From: Branchiostoma floridae
Taxonomy: Eukaryota > Chordata > Leptocardii > Amphioxiformes > Branchiostomatidae
NCBI RefSeq assembly: GCF_000003815.2
Contig: NC_049989.1
Coordinates: 12,937,051 to 13,001,050, forward strand
Direction of reading: 5' to 3'
DNA length: 64,000 nt
This document shows, in pieces, positions 12,401 through 22,090 of the stretch. Position 1 is the stretch's first letter, and the number at the start of each line of letters is the position of its first letter. A program made the translations under genes and the position numbers. A model generated the notes under the pieces. It made no database searches. It saw only the letters and a list, made by a program, of their open reading frames with translations, and had not been told where the DNA came from.

Positions 12401-13169
12401 ATACCTTAGTTTGTAACATTTACATTAAAAAGGCAATCACACAAGGGATTACGTGTTCATCTTATTTGTTTGCATACTCGCGTCAACATTGGGGTTCCTG
12501 CAGGGATAAACAAGTTCACTAGCCCTATTGTCCAAGGGAAGTGAAAGTGCTGTTCGGGCAAGTGCATGTCCTACCCCACTTGTCCGATCGGGCAAGTAAG
12601 ATTTTCCATTGATTTTAGTGCAATTTTGATATACTTGTTACTTTTTACAGTCATGACATCAAGCAATTGTCTACAGAGAATTCCATTGCTGGAAGTGAAA
12701 ATACGTATACTAGTAACAGTGACATTTGAATTTTGGGCAAGTGAAAAATTGGTTCGGGCAAGTACATTTTTTATGTGCTTGCCCGATAGGACAAGTGGAT
12801 TTTAGAAAACTTGTTCAACCCTGTCCTGTCATCTTACCAATCAAATCAAGATGGCCTGATTATTAGGCTTGACTGTTTTTGTACTGTTTTGTCTTACAGA
12901 TTCCGGAGCTAGCTGGGTTTTGGCTTCTCACCATTGTGCTCCAGTTTCCTCTCAGTTTCTTCATCCTCTTCAACGAGGCCACCATGATCCTTCCGCTGGA
13001 ACGCGCCATCCACATCGTCATGGCGATATTCGTCCTGTTCGAGGTCGTCTGCGGCTACTTCGCCATCAAGGTCATGAGCAGTCACCAAGTCACCAAATTC
13101 CACCTCAGACAATTTGATGACTTACAGTATTTGGATGATGGGCAGACAAGATGGAGCACTGAAGCTTGA
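6491..13169 (+). CDS. TMEM17: TMEM17, transition-zone membrane protein (four exons, complete)
   Basis: Multi-pass membrane protein of the ciliary transition zone; in vertebrates it acts in the MKS/B9 module that gates membrane proteins into cilia. Exons are 6491-6608, 8091-8197, 8954-9067 and 12900-13169, with GT/AG borders and phases 1, 0, 0. The product is 202 residues against about 198 in human. The start MAAGQLPPQLRQKL is the only ATG that gives the family's short N-terminus. Four hydrophobic segments follow: about residues 55-75 (YFNVFYFPFWLVTAIILLQL), 84-103, 117-136 (FWLLTIVLQFPLSFFILFNE) and 150-168. Diagnostic family strings are RLYLGYLGNLQEK, PELAGFWLL and PLERAIHI. A C-terminal VTKFHLRQFDDL matches the vertebrate tail. 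Intron 3 (3.8 kb) is mostly repeats. Confidence 0.94.
6835..7042 (-). repeat. 5S-rRNA-derived SINE, minus copy
   Basis: Read on the minus strand from 7042, the head has ACCCGATCACTCAATCTC, AGAAGTTAAGCAAT and AGTTCTTGAATG. This is the order of 5S rRNA internal promoter elements (box A around AGCTAAGCA, box C around AGTACTTGGATGG). The body includes AACCAAGGACG and CTTCCAGGAGGGACGTAAAAC, the latter in a 27-bp tandem duplication (6861-6914). A second copy lies 0.8 kb away in the opposite orientation. Confidence 0.7.
7276..7412. mobile_element. Short MITE of the CTGTAAATGCAGAAA family
   Basis: Begins CTGTAAATGCAGAAAC and contains GTTCGTGGTTTTCGC followed by the inverse-like CCACGAAATTAAATCC. A better preserved copy is at 38190-38397, where the far end CATTTACAG is visible. 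It is in TMEM17 intron 1. Confidence 0.55.
7812..7990 (+). repeat. 5S-rRNA-derived SINE, plus copy
   Basis: Starts near GCGCGTTGGATATACCCGAT and carries CTCCGACGTTAAGCAACG and CAGTTCTTGGATGGGAGTCC, close matches to 5S rRNA box A and box C. It then shares AACCAAGGACG and GGGAGGGATGTAAAAC with the minus copy at 6835-7042. It is too diverged, and has the wrong 3' body, to be a 5S gene. Confidence 0.75.
8255..8500 (+). repeat. tRNA-derived SINE (family A)
   Basis: Pol III box A TGGCACAGCGG (8263-8273) fits TRGYNNANNGG, and box B GTTCGAATC (8307-8315) fits GWTCRANNC, at tRNA spacing. The unrelated 3' body has TTTACTCAGGTG and GTTAAATGGAGGTCCCG. It does not fold as a tRNA with an intact acceptor stem. 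It lies in TMEM17 intron 2. Relatives: 4686-4779 (tail) and 16012-16255 (minus). Confidence 0.7.
8575..8655 (+). repeat. Right-half fragment of the ACGGAATACACC palindromic repeat
   Basis: CTCGGGTGATACGGAATACACC followed by TTGTATTCTATATTTAT matches the right arm of the hairpin repeats at 15153-15305 and 40249-40362. Confidence 0.5.
10029..10359. mobile_element. MITE of the CAGGGTTGGACAAGT family (331 bp)
   Basis: Ends are CAGGGTTGGACAAGT and the inverse-like GACCTGTCCAACCCTG, flanked by GCAGGG on both sides (10023-10028 and 10360-10365). The interior repeats ACTTGCCC/GGGCAAGT many times. Family members are at 12501-12823 and 44087-44399, with a decayed one around 11950-12375. The TIR start CAGGG is hAT-like. 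It lies in TMEM17 intron 3. Confidence 0.7.
10467..10795. mobile_element. hAT-like MITE, CAGGGCTCGAAATAC family (329 bp)
   Basis: Left end CAGGGCTCGAAATAC, right end GTATTTTGAGCCCTG, with 5-bp direct duplication TTTAC (10462-10466 and 10796-10800). The interior has TGCACTGGTGCAGG and CCTGCACATGCAGGTGG at the sub-terminal ends. Confidence 0.8.
11115..11400 (+). repeat. Diverged dispersed repeat, inverted copy at about 23.87-24.13 kb
   Basis: About 270 bp can be aligned by eye to the reverse complement of 23870-24130: TGTCTAGACACAATGG, ACTTATCCACTGT, CTGAGACAGAT and ACATGATCTTTTGTTTAG occur in the same order. No terminal repeats or coding capacity are evident. Confidence 0.6.
12501..12823. mobile_element. 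MITE of the CAGGGTTGGACAAGT family, reverse orientation
   Basis: Right end ACTTGTTCAACCCTG (with one extra A) and decayed left end CAGGGATAAACAAG are flanked by TCCTG on each side. It carries the same ACTTGCCC-rich interior as 10029-10359. It ends about 75 bp before TMEM17 exon 4. Confidence 0.65.
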
Positions 13170-14885
13170 GATATTATCAAATGTTTTCTGTTTTAGCGTA
13201 ACGTCTTGTTAGTACGTCAATGAAGGTTAGACATCCAGGTAATAAAAATGTACCAAATAGTGGGTACTCCAGGGTTATAGCCAGCACCTGTCCTTCAGTC
13301 CTTTGAAGGAATTTTGCAGCTGGGGACTGAAAAAAGCTTTCCCCATTCCGTCCCCAGGAAAAGACAAAAATTGATATGTAAAGATATAAAAAAACTGAAA
13401 CCCATGTGTTCTTCCTCACCAAAACAGATGACATTTAACAAAATTTGCTCCTCAAAATGCAGGAAATAGTGTTTCAGAGGGTCTAGGTTTCAAAATTTTC
13501 TGGGACCCAGACCCCCTAGAAATGACGCGCAACACCACGCCATGCCTTCGGTGCTTGATAGGATTCCCATTCAAAATCGAGGGGACTGAAAATGATTTCA
13601 GGCTGGCTACAACCCTGGGGTGCTCATTGACAAGTAATTGAATATGATTTTGGAAACGGTCAGACGTTTCAAATAGCATCAACTACCTTTCGTCAGTGAC
13701 ACTGTCAAAAGACTGACGGAAGATCATAGTGGATACTGTCTGAAATGTCCAACCATTCCCGCAAATCATATCTCGTTGCTACCTGCTATTTCTAAGATAA
13801 GCTACTATTTGTGAACAGTGACAAGATATGAAACTTCCATATGGACAACCAAATGTTTTATTCAAAATCAACGTTTCAGAGTCATGTCTCTCTGGGCATT
13901 ACTGACTGCTTTACGTTTGGGACTGCATCGAAAAAAAAAACACAGGACCTTCCCATCATTGTATATACAATGTAATGTAAAGACTTTACATTTGGGACTG
14001 CATTGTAAACACTGTGAAATACATATTTGTGTATATATTTTGTAAATACAGTATGTTTGGGACCACATTTGTTAGCAGCGGCACAAACTACAATGTGTAG
14101 CTGCAGTGCACAAGAGAACTGGTCAGTACTTGCTCTGACAAAGAAGATAGACGGTTTCCAAAACACTTGTTTGTGCACAAAAAGTTTTGTTGTTATGCTA
14201 CTATTGGACTTAAATGCCTTCAAAACAGTAGGCCACGCCTGGTCTTAACCTATATGCAGTAAAACAACTTTTATGTAAATATATTATATCTATCAGATGA
14301 AAGGTTCTATCTGAGTGTTGTAAAGCCCACCTTTTTAAGTGCCTATTGTTGTTTCTTAGGCCAAAATAGTTTTATTAATATATGGATGACATCTGCACTC
14401 ATCCGTTTTTGTTTGCTTCAACAACAAAAAATGTTTGTGGCCATGGTACCATACAGTAAATCACACAAAGAATCTGTGATACGGGATAAATGGCATAAAT
14501 AGCAGAGAAATATCGGAAAAGAGAAAGTAATTTGAAATTCATAAAGTGTCTCATTTTGTATTATAATTTTTCTGCCATGTGTATCGGTACAACAACCTAA
14601 AGAAGGTATTCCGAGCCATGAGCATAAAGTTTACAAAAATTGAGAAAAAAGATATGAAAGAACAAAAATGTTAGATTTTTTTGGTTTGGTATGTACCATA
14701 CTCTGTGTGTTCAGTCATTTGTTCACCCTTCCTGGCTACTTACATCTCTTAATGAAGGCAACGTTTTTTCCACACACTTGCATTAAATGTTGGGGTGCCC
14801 AGACAATGTCATCCATATGATCAAATCAGTATGGCCTTTCTTACATTCATTGTATAGAATACAAGTGTGCTGTTTCCAGTCTTTA
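13170..14885. other. TMEM17 3' flank, no gene seen
   Basis: Contains any TMEM17 3' UTR (no clear AATAAA near the stop), a GTTAGACATCCAGG motif at 13226, and a decayed inverted-repeat element at about 13640-13770 (GGAAACGGTCAGACGTTTC with TGAAATGTCCAACC). Several copies of TTTGGGACTGCAT/TTTGGGACCACAT lie at 13915-14065. Open frames here have no recognisable protein character. Confidence 0.5.
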
Positions 14886-15305
14886 TGTCATACCTGTGAC
14901 GCAAAAACGTTCGATACGGGTGTTCCGGACCGGCTTATAACTTTCCGTACGGCCCAGGCTTATCACACGGGCTCCATTCGTATAAATCGAACTGTTTCGA
15001 GTGGGCCGAGTACGGCGCCTTCGAAAGTTCGAATACCTGATTCGGACGTTGGAACATTACTGTTGCAACGCTTATTTTTCGAGGGCAACAAATTTGTTCA
15101 ACTTCTGGCGCATTTTGCATCAAAACAGTGGTTTTCTCAGGTGGGTATGACATAAATAAAATACAACACGGTGTATTCCGCATCACCCTCGGTCTCAGCC
15201 CTCCCGCGGGTCGGTTCACCCTCCGGCCTTCGGCCGTCGGGCGATCCAACCCGCGGTCGGGCTGATACCTTGGGCAATACGGAATACACCGTGTTGTATT
15301 CTATA
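14886..15305 (+). repeat. GTCATACC repeat joined to a hairpin tail
   Basis: 14886-15150 is a well preserved copy of the GTCATACC...GGTGGGTATGAC repeat. It runs directly into a hairpin (15153-15305) with arms ATACAACACGGTGTATTCCG and the exact inverse CGGAATACACCGTGTTGTAT around a GC-rich loop. The same composite occurs at 39979-40362, so repeat and hairpin move as one unit. Confidence 0.7.
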
Positions 15306-15492
15306 TGTATATATAGAGGTATGTGTGTTATTTGATCTGGTCCTTGTTAATTGTACCATAAAGTAATGTAAGGAATGAAACAACTTCATATAAAACAGTG
15401 TTTAAATGTGTTTGTGTTGTTTATATCGCATGATGGTCATGACCAATACACTTGTTATGTACATATACTTGAATTGGTTAGTCCTAAGAGCA

Positions 15493-15915
15493 GGAGTGCC
15501 TAAGCATTTGCACGAACCCTATGGGATTTGTGCGAACATTATGTGATATGAACAAATCACGGTGAAAACACACGAACATTATGAAAATCACACTAATCAC
15601 TATGTGAAAACGTACAAACCTTACGTGAGTTGCACAAATCACTATGTGACACACACGCAAACCTTATGCGAATTGTACCAACCTTATGCGAATGATGTAA
15701 TATCATGTGACCCGGTTTGGCATAAGGTTCTCGCAAATCGCATAAGGTTCGTGTGTGTCACATAGTGATTCGTGCAAATCACATGAGGTTCGTAGGTTTT
15801 CGCAGTGATTTGTGTGATTTTCATAAGGTTTGTGCGTTTTCACATAGTGATTCGTGCGTATCACATAATGTTTGTACGAATCTCATAGGGTTCTTGCAAA
15901 TCCTTAGGCACCCCT
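15493..15915. repeat. Large foldback repeat (about 420 bp)
   Basis: The left half begins GTGCCTAAGCATTTGCA and the right half ends TGCAAATCCTTAGGCAC; the halves are inverse complements at about 80-90% over roughly 200 bp each. Both arms are themselves built of reiterated AATCACTATGTGA and AACCTTATG units. No spacer ORF is present. The whole could fold into one long hairpin. Confidence 0.8.
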
Positions 15916-16011
15916 ACATACAAGGTTTGTACTACACAGTACAAGCTGCATATCTGAGATTTATTTTAACCACTCACATCAGGAAGGACCCCTATACTCT
16001 TTTTGATAAGT

Positions 16012-16255
16012 GTGGTGGGTCCTTTAACTTGCTCGAGGTGTGGCTCTCCTCAAACACGAGGCCTCCATTTGACATCCTATCCAAGGGACGTCCCTAACTG
16101 AAGCTTGGTACTTCTCATTTTTACCTGAGTAAAGTGAGGAAAGCCATGTTAAGTGCCTTTCCTAAGAGCAAAAGATTGCTGACGCATCAACAGATTCAAA
16201 CCCAGAACCTCTGGGTTATGAATGGAACTCCCTGACGATTGCACCATACGACCCT
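16012..16255 (-). repeat. tRNA-derived SINE (family A), minus copy
   Basis: The reverse complement reads box-B-like GGTTTGAATC (16194-16203), then CTTTACTCAGGTAAAAATGAG and GTCAAATGGAGGCC, the same order as at 8255-8500. The box A end lies toward 16250. Confidence 0.6.
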
Positions 16256-16751
16256 GCATCCACCCTTCTTGCAATTAAGTGCGATGGGTTCTTTAGTATG
16301 CTCAGGTGTGTCTCTCCTAAAAGATCACCCCTGCTTTTATTGCATGCCCAGTAAACTCCCTTATGGCATAACGTCTAAGGGCGATTCACGATTTCCAACA
16401 GGGCAATGGAAACATATCCACGCAGCTGCAGATGGTCAAATTTGAGTCTTTACAGCATTTTAGCCTATTCTAGACTTGCAGAGGCCCTTTTGAAGAGAAA
16501 TTTCATATTGATGAACGGTCAGAGGTTAGGCGGGCTGCTACAAGTGAGATTTAATCAGGATAGAGAAGCAGCGCTTCCCCAAAAAGTAAATTCAGTGTCT
16601 GTGATGGATGTTATTAGTAACAGTTATTCTTGTGGCAGCATTTTCTTATACATGTATGCACCAAACATATGTTTAACCATGACTTCGTCCATTTAAAAGT
16701 CATTGTGTTGTCCGCTTTTTTCCTTCACTTTGGGATTGTAGATGACTTATA

Positions 16752-17762
16752 TTAATCTCCAAGCAGATTCCCGTCCGGTGGCATTAGAACAGTGACATAN
16801 NNNNNNNNNNNNNNNNNNNNNNNNNNNNNNNNNNNNNNNNNNNNNNNNNNNNNNNNNNNNNNNNNNNNNNNNNNNNNNNNNNNNNNNNNNNNNNNNNNNN
16901 NNNNNNNNNNNNNNNNNNNNNNNNNNNNNNNNNNNNNNNNNNNNNNNNNNNNNNNNNNNNNNNNNNNNNNNNNNNNNNNNNNNNNNNNNNNNNNNNNNNN
17001 NNNNNNNNNNNNNNNNNNNNNNNNNNNNNNNNNNNNNNNNNNNNNNNNNNNNNNNNNNNNNNNNNNNNNNNNNNNNNNNNNNNNNNNNNNNNNNNNNNNN
17101 NNNNNNNNNNNNNNNNNNNNNNNNNNNNNNNNNNNNNNNNNNNNNNNNNNNNNNNNNNNNNNNNNNNNNNNNNNNNNNNNNNNNNNNNNNNNNNNNNNNN
17201 NNNNNNNNNNNNNNNNNNNNNNNNNNNNNNNNNNNNNNNNNNNNNNNNNNNNNNNNNNNNNNNNNNNNNNNNNNNNNNNNNNNNNNNNNNNNNNNNNNNN
17301 NNNNNNNNNNNNNNNNNNNNNNNNNNNNNNNNNNNNNNNNNNNNNNNNNNNNNNNNNNNNNNNNNNNNNNNNNNNNNNNNNNNNNNNNNNNNNNNNNNNN
17401 NNNNNNNNNNNNNNNNNNNNNNNNNNNNNNNNNNNNNNNNNNNNNNNNNNNNNNNNNNNNNNNNNNNNNNNNNNNNNNNNNNNNNNNNNNNNNNNNNNNN
17501 NNNNNNNNNNNNNNNNNNNNNNNNNNNNNNNNNNNNNNNNNNNNNNNNNNNNNNNNNNNNNNNNNNNNNNNNNNNNNNNNNNNNNNTGAATCTCCACGCC
17601 GATTGTACTGGTGGCATAGTACAGTGACATAAGCTGTAGAAGGACTTGAGCCGGCAGAGTAGTAAAATAGACCACCGCGGGCGCTCTATCGGCTTAAGTC
17701 CTTCCCCAGCTTATGTTACTGTTTTATGCCACCGGAGGAATCTGCTTGGAGATTAGACTTAT
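16752..17762. mobile_element. TIR element of the AATCTCCAAGCAGAT family, containing an assembly gap
   Basis: The left end TTAATCTCCAAGCAGATTCC and the right end GGAATCTGCTTGGAGATTA are inverse complements. Sub-terminal GGTGGCAT/ATGCCACC is also inverted. The interior is mostly N (16800-17586), so its coding capacity is unknown. Shorter family members are at 17999-18145 and 21078-21222. Confidence 0.65.
16800..17586. other. Assembly gap (787 N)
   Basis: A run of N inside a TIR element. It may hide the rest of the element or other sequence. Confidence 0.99.
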
Positions 17763-17998
17763 ATACTATTAGTATTAGTCTGTGTAACGCAAACTCCCTT
17801 GTCCAGGGCTGTAACTTTCACTTTATTTATTTTACCAGGAACGTACAACTCATCAGGTCAGACTAGACCACTAACTGGCCCCTCCCAGCAGGTACATGTA
17901 CGTGCAAGCAATGTTGGGCGGGCCGTATGGCGATTCAATCAGGCTATGGATGACTGAAGTCACTTTCAACTTTAACCACTGGCCCATTTTGTTGGCTG

Positions 17999-18145
17999 AT
18001 TTTAATCTCCAAGCAGATCCTACGGTGCCATAAGATAGTATCAAAGCTGGCCAAGGAGTGTAGCCGGCTAAGGGAGTCAAACTGGCACCGGAGGGAAGTT
18101 TGATACTATACATTACGCACCGTGGATCTGGTTCGAGATTAGGCT
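17999..18145. mobile_element. Short MITE, AATCTCCAAGCAGAT family
   Basis: Left end TTAATCTCCAAGCAGATCC; decayed right end GGATCTGGTTCGAGATTA. Includes GTAGCCGGCTAAGG, shared with the copy at 21078-21222. Confidence 0.6.
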
Positions 18146-18941
18146 GATTTAAAGTAAAATGCAAAGTTACTCCTTACGTTCTTCTGGTTTTAAAGGAATG
18201 TTTGTTTCATTCTGTCGCATGGCTAAAATAAATTTAAAGGAAAGTTCAATTAATGCTATCTTCCCGCGAAAAAAAGCTAATTAGTACCATTTTCATTCAC
18301 AGTTTTGGTGACTATGTATGCTAACTTCAGACACTTACAAAAAAAGGCAAGAAGACTTCAAGAGTTCGATGCATCTTAGATATTATGTATTCTTCGACTT
18401 GAGAACAATTCAAGCAGCAAAATTGCATTTGTGACACAACTTGAGCAACAAAATCATCAGAGTATTCGTAATGCACTCTGCCCGTCGGAAGTTATTACAA
18501 TTGTACATGGACTTGTCCCTCTTTGAGTCATAGACAAATTCTTACAGCTTTCTTTGTGGTGGCAGTATACGCTTATGTACAAGCACTGTTTCATCTAGTA
18601 GACATTTCAGTCCACGAGTCAATACAATAAGAAAGAAAAGGGATGAGAAAAGTACTAAATCTATTAAATGGACAGGAGTCCACGTGTCAATAGTATAGAA
18701 AAAAAACGTTAGGGAACAACATACATACAACATGTATTAGATGTTGGCGGTCTAGAATATGCATTTGCATAATAATTGACTATATCTGTATGTTCCATTT
18801 ACCTGGATACTTGTGCGCTTGCTTTAACAATTACTAGCTTTTCCTATACAGTACATTATATATTATCGCTGTGAAGAAGGGATGTGCACTTAACTACTTC
18901 TATATATATATTTGTAGGGTTTTGTCATTCCATCATGTAGT

Positions 18942-19152
18942 TAACGCTAGTTCACCTTTATCCGCGGGGTAACTTATATCCGTTGTTACTAAAACAAGGT
19001 TTGCAGCGATATCAAATCGACAGACGGAGGGTTCAAACTGTAATATTTTCAAAGCATTTTAATTTGAAACCACCATCCGTCGACGTCGTCCTTTAATACC
19101 CTGATACCATACAACGGATATAGGTCCCCGCGGAAAGAGGTGAACTAGCGTC
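18942..19152. mobile_element. Palindromic MITE, AACGCTAGTTCACC family
   Basis: Ends AACGCTAGTTCACCTTTATC and the inverse-like GGTGAACTAGCGT. The interior is also inverted (TATCCGTTGT with ACAACGGATATA, and TTCAAACTG with AATTTGAAACCACC), so nearly the whole 210 bp can fold. It lies just downstream of the secreted-protein gene stop. Relatives: 38863-39080, 52539-52754, 55514-55724, 63549-63775, and a left-end fragment at 36709-36740. Confidence 0.75.
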
Positions 19153-19204
19153 ACCAAGGTACAGCAGATTTGAATCTTTGTCGTGGCTCCATATAGCTAA
19201 CTGG

Positions 19205-22025
19205 TCACCCTAACACATTTTGACTTAAAATGATGTCAAGGAATCCCTTCATTACTTCTGGCGACATGGTCGCTGGCTTTTCATCGCCAACCTTTCCTGC
19301 ATACGCGATCAAAAGATACACAGGAGGAGGATTTAAGCATTGTCCATCGATACAGTTCTCGGTCTGTCCGCATTCGGTTGGTAGGCGGAGTTTCATGCTC
19401 GCTGGGTCGAACGCACGCCTCTGCCACCGTTGAACCATCTTCAGGATGTCCAGGGCCTGCCCGCAGTGACCATTTGTTGCCCGAGCGTCAAACTGGAAGG
19501 GAACCTTGCGATGTGGTCGGTACATCTCGACCTTGTACGTTGAGGTGTCATCTGCAGATGCGAAGCTTTGCTGGGCATCGTCGTTGGCTGTTTTTACTCT
19601 AGTGAAACAGGTAGGTTGCTCTTTTTGCGGGGCACGTTCCTCGACATCCTTGTGGATGGGTTGATTGTCTTCGTCGTTGAAGGCTTCGTTGCTGTTAGCT
19701 TCACCTGTAGGGTTGCTGGAGAACTTGGGGACGTCAAAGTCTTCGCTGTGGGCTGTCCAGTCGTCGTGGCTGCTCAGAATTATCTGCGCGTTGGAAGGTG
19801 TTTTGTTGGAAGTTAGCCAGGGGAGGTAGAGCTCGGCTTTCTGTAGCTCTGCTTGCCGTAGGGTTGGATCCATCGCGAACTCGCAGGTCATGTAACCGTC
19901 ATTGTCATCAGAGGCCGGGTGGTAAATCTCTGTAAAACAGCAAAAGTTTTTATCAGAAACTAAAGTATTGCAATAGACTCATATGTCTGTCCATCGTGAC
20001 ATGATCTAAACAAAAACGTGGCATTATGACTCTTTATGACGTCATGATGACATCATACTCATTTGCATAGAAAGAAATTAAAGTCCATACATTAATTACA
20101 ATTGTATTTTTGAAACACCACCAAAACTTCTTAGCCACCACTCGTGTGTTCCTTAAGCAATCACCTGGGTAGGCTACAATCCCCGATTGGAGAAGGGGCC
20201 CTGCCGGGCAGTTCACGGGCTTTTCTTTGCACTTTCGGACGTGACCCCTGCGTGATCTTGTGAAGTTTTTCTTTATTCAAGTTGTAACAAAACAATACAG
20301 TGTGGGCATTAGGCAGCGAGGCTGGTATCGTGGCCACAGACATATAAATATAGAATACAAAATGAACATGTATATACAAGTAATAGAATAAAATAGTGTT
20401 TACATTTTACATTAAAAGCAGGTAAAGCCACTTTTGCATGACTAGCTAAAGATTTTCTGGACAGAGGCACGGCTGGAAGTGAATCTTTTGGTAGATTCTG
20501 AAAGTGCTTCTGAAAGCTGTCTGTTGGTAGCAGCGTCATGGTCAGGTGAGCCCTGGAGCAGTAGTGAAACAGTAAGCCGTTGTCGTACAAGGCATTCAAC
20601 GTTGGAGGTGAGTATGCTATACGCTGGTCGGAATACAGCGGGCAGTGTAGCAGGTAGTGTTGGACTGTTTCAGAAGAAGCCCCACAGACACGATGTTTGC
20701 TCTTGATGTTCATTTTGTACAAAGTACTGAAGTTTTGTGAAGTTTGGTGTACCAGGTTCTCCTGAAAAACAGGGCTTTTGCCCTGATTGTGCATACCTGG
20801 CTAAATAGAATAAATGAAATGAAATGGCCCCCCCGGGATACCATGCGGCTTCCGGGATACATTTGAGTACAGCCGGGCTCCTGGTTTCTTTTAAGTCGGA
20901 TTTAACAAAAATTCAGTCTGGGACCCGGTTACAAATAGACGTCGTGACCTATCCGTGGGGTACAGCGAGGGGTGTCTCCTTCCCCGGTGTTCGGCAGTCC
21001 ACAGGGGCAATTTTGTGACTTTGTTCGCACACAGACAGAAAAACCGGTCAGAAAAACTGGACCCCACTAAGTACTAAACACTTATCTCCAAGCAGATTCT
21101 ACAGTGGCATAAGATGTATCAAAATCTGGCAAAGGAGTATAGCCGGCCTAGGAGTGTTCATTGCCCTCATTTTCCAGTTTTTGATACAACCTTGTGCCAC
21201 CGCGTAGGACCTACTTGGAGAGCACTAAACTCTACTCACACGTGCACGTACGTACCTCGACGATATATCTGTGATGAACGGCTACACAGTTTTAACAGTG
21301 CACAGCTCAGCAACTGTAGTGGTGGCAGTAGCATGACTACCAGCAAGCTTGCTGAATGGTGATAACATTCATGTTGTTGTTACACATGTACACTGTAGAT
21401 TGCCATTTCAATGTCTACCGGGGCCATGGAATACGCTAAGTGTACTATGTGTAAGCTATGGGTTAAACCAAAAACACTCACTTGAACCGCCACATGGCAG
21501 AACTCTGTAGGTCATCTTGTCGTTCTCCGAAGCTGTGGTGTCGTTCCAGACCTTGTAAGCGCAGTTATACAAGGGTCCCCGGCCGGTGTCGTTCAGATGA
21601 CTGGCCTCTTCGTCTACGTGCTGGATGCCATCGCCGAGCTCCTTCTTGAGCAGTTGTTCGCTCGCCTCCGCCAACGGATCCGCCGCAGATGAGTCTCCAA
21701 GGGGTTGCCTGCTCTCGAAGCTGCTCCGCGGCACTTTGGCGGCCTGATGCTCCAGACTGCCGTCTTTTCTAACCTTCGTGAAGATGTCGTACCGAGCGTC
21801 GTCCATGTTCAGAGTGTGCCGGAGTTGGTAGACGTCTGGATCGGAAGCGTCGGCCGCCTCGATGAGGTCTACAGCTCTTGGGCGGGAGTCTCGAGCTTCA
21901 GCGCCGCCGGACCTCTCTAGTACTTGTGTCTCGTTGACGGGGCTAGCGAGGAAGCCTAGCGGTACAGCCTCGACGCTCAGAAGACAAGCGGCAAGGAAAG
22001 GAATGATGCTTGACGTCCCCTTCAT
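19205..22025 (-). CDS. Secreted protein with TGF-beta-prodomain-like architecture, no growth-factor domain seen
   Basis: Two exons, 21482-22025 and 19205-19929 (donor CAAGTGAGT, acceptor TTTTACAG, phase 1), encode 422 residues. The start has a signal peptide (basic MKGTSS, hydrophobic IIPFLAACLLSV, probable cleavage after VEA), so it enters the secretory route. N-glycosylation sequons include NET, NDT and NKT. The layout suggests a TGF-beta superfamily propeptide: helical N-terminal third; a strand like AELQKAELYLPW (compare the family's xxAELRLY); then FDARATNGH, ALDILKMVQRWQRR and MKLRLPTECG before PPVYLLIAY, as in the arm domain with its W-containing element. A long acidic insert lies between. 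The chain ends at TGA soon after, with no RXXR site and no cystine-knot domain. Eight or so cysteines suggest disulphides. The prodomain assignment is inference from pattern; the gene model itself is strong. Alternatively it is an unrelated lineage-specific secreted protein. Confidence 0.75.
20265..20820 (-). mobile_element. 5'-truncated non-LTR retrotransposon (3' end)
   Basis: A minus-strand frame (20309-20794) has CGASSETVQHYLLHCPLYSDQR-like text. This is the Cys/His segment near the C-terminus of many LINE reverse transcriptases (C..C....H...C). It is followed by an AATAAAG-like signal on the minus strand near 20275. No RT or endonuclease domain remains. It sits inside the intron of the secreted-protein gene, in the same orientation. 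Confidence 0.65.
20826..21016 (+). mobile_element. Fragment related to a LINE 5' region
   Basis: AGTCGGATTTAACAAAAATT, GGGACCCGGTTACAAA, CGTGACCTATCC and CAGTCCACAGGGGCAA align in order with 60686-60790, a segment that reads like the start of a LINE ORF. Frameshifted and not functional. Confidence 0.5.
21078..21222. mobile_element. Short MITE, AATCTCCAAGCAGAT family
   Basis: Left end TTATCTCCAAGCAGATTC; right end CCTACTTGGAGAGCA. It has the family's GTGGCATAAGATGTATCAAA and TTTGATACAACCTTGTGCCAC, which are inverted with respect to each other. It lies in the intron of the secreted-protein gene. Confidence 0.65.
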
Positions 22026-22082
22026 GTTGTCTCACAATTTTCAGCAGGGCAGACTAAAGTAGAGGGACTCCCCTAAAGTGTC

Positions 22083-22090
22083 CCTTTTAT
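22083..22090 (-). promoter_or_regulatory. TATA-like box of the secreted-protein gene
   Basis: The minus strand reads GGATAAAAGGGA about 58-65 bp upstream of the ATG at 22025. This would put the transcription start near 22055 and give a 5' UTR of roughly 30 nt. The position fits a tightly regulated gene; this is inferred only from motif and spacing. Confidence 0.45.

Noticed and set aside
16752-17675. Long open frames of 265-307 codons
   Set aside because: Almost entirely runs of N in the assembly gap.
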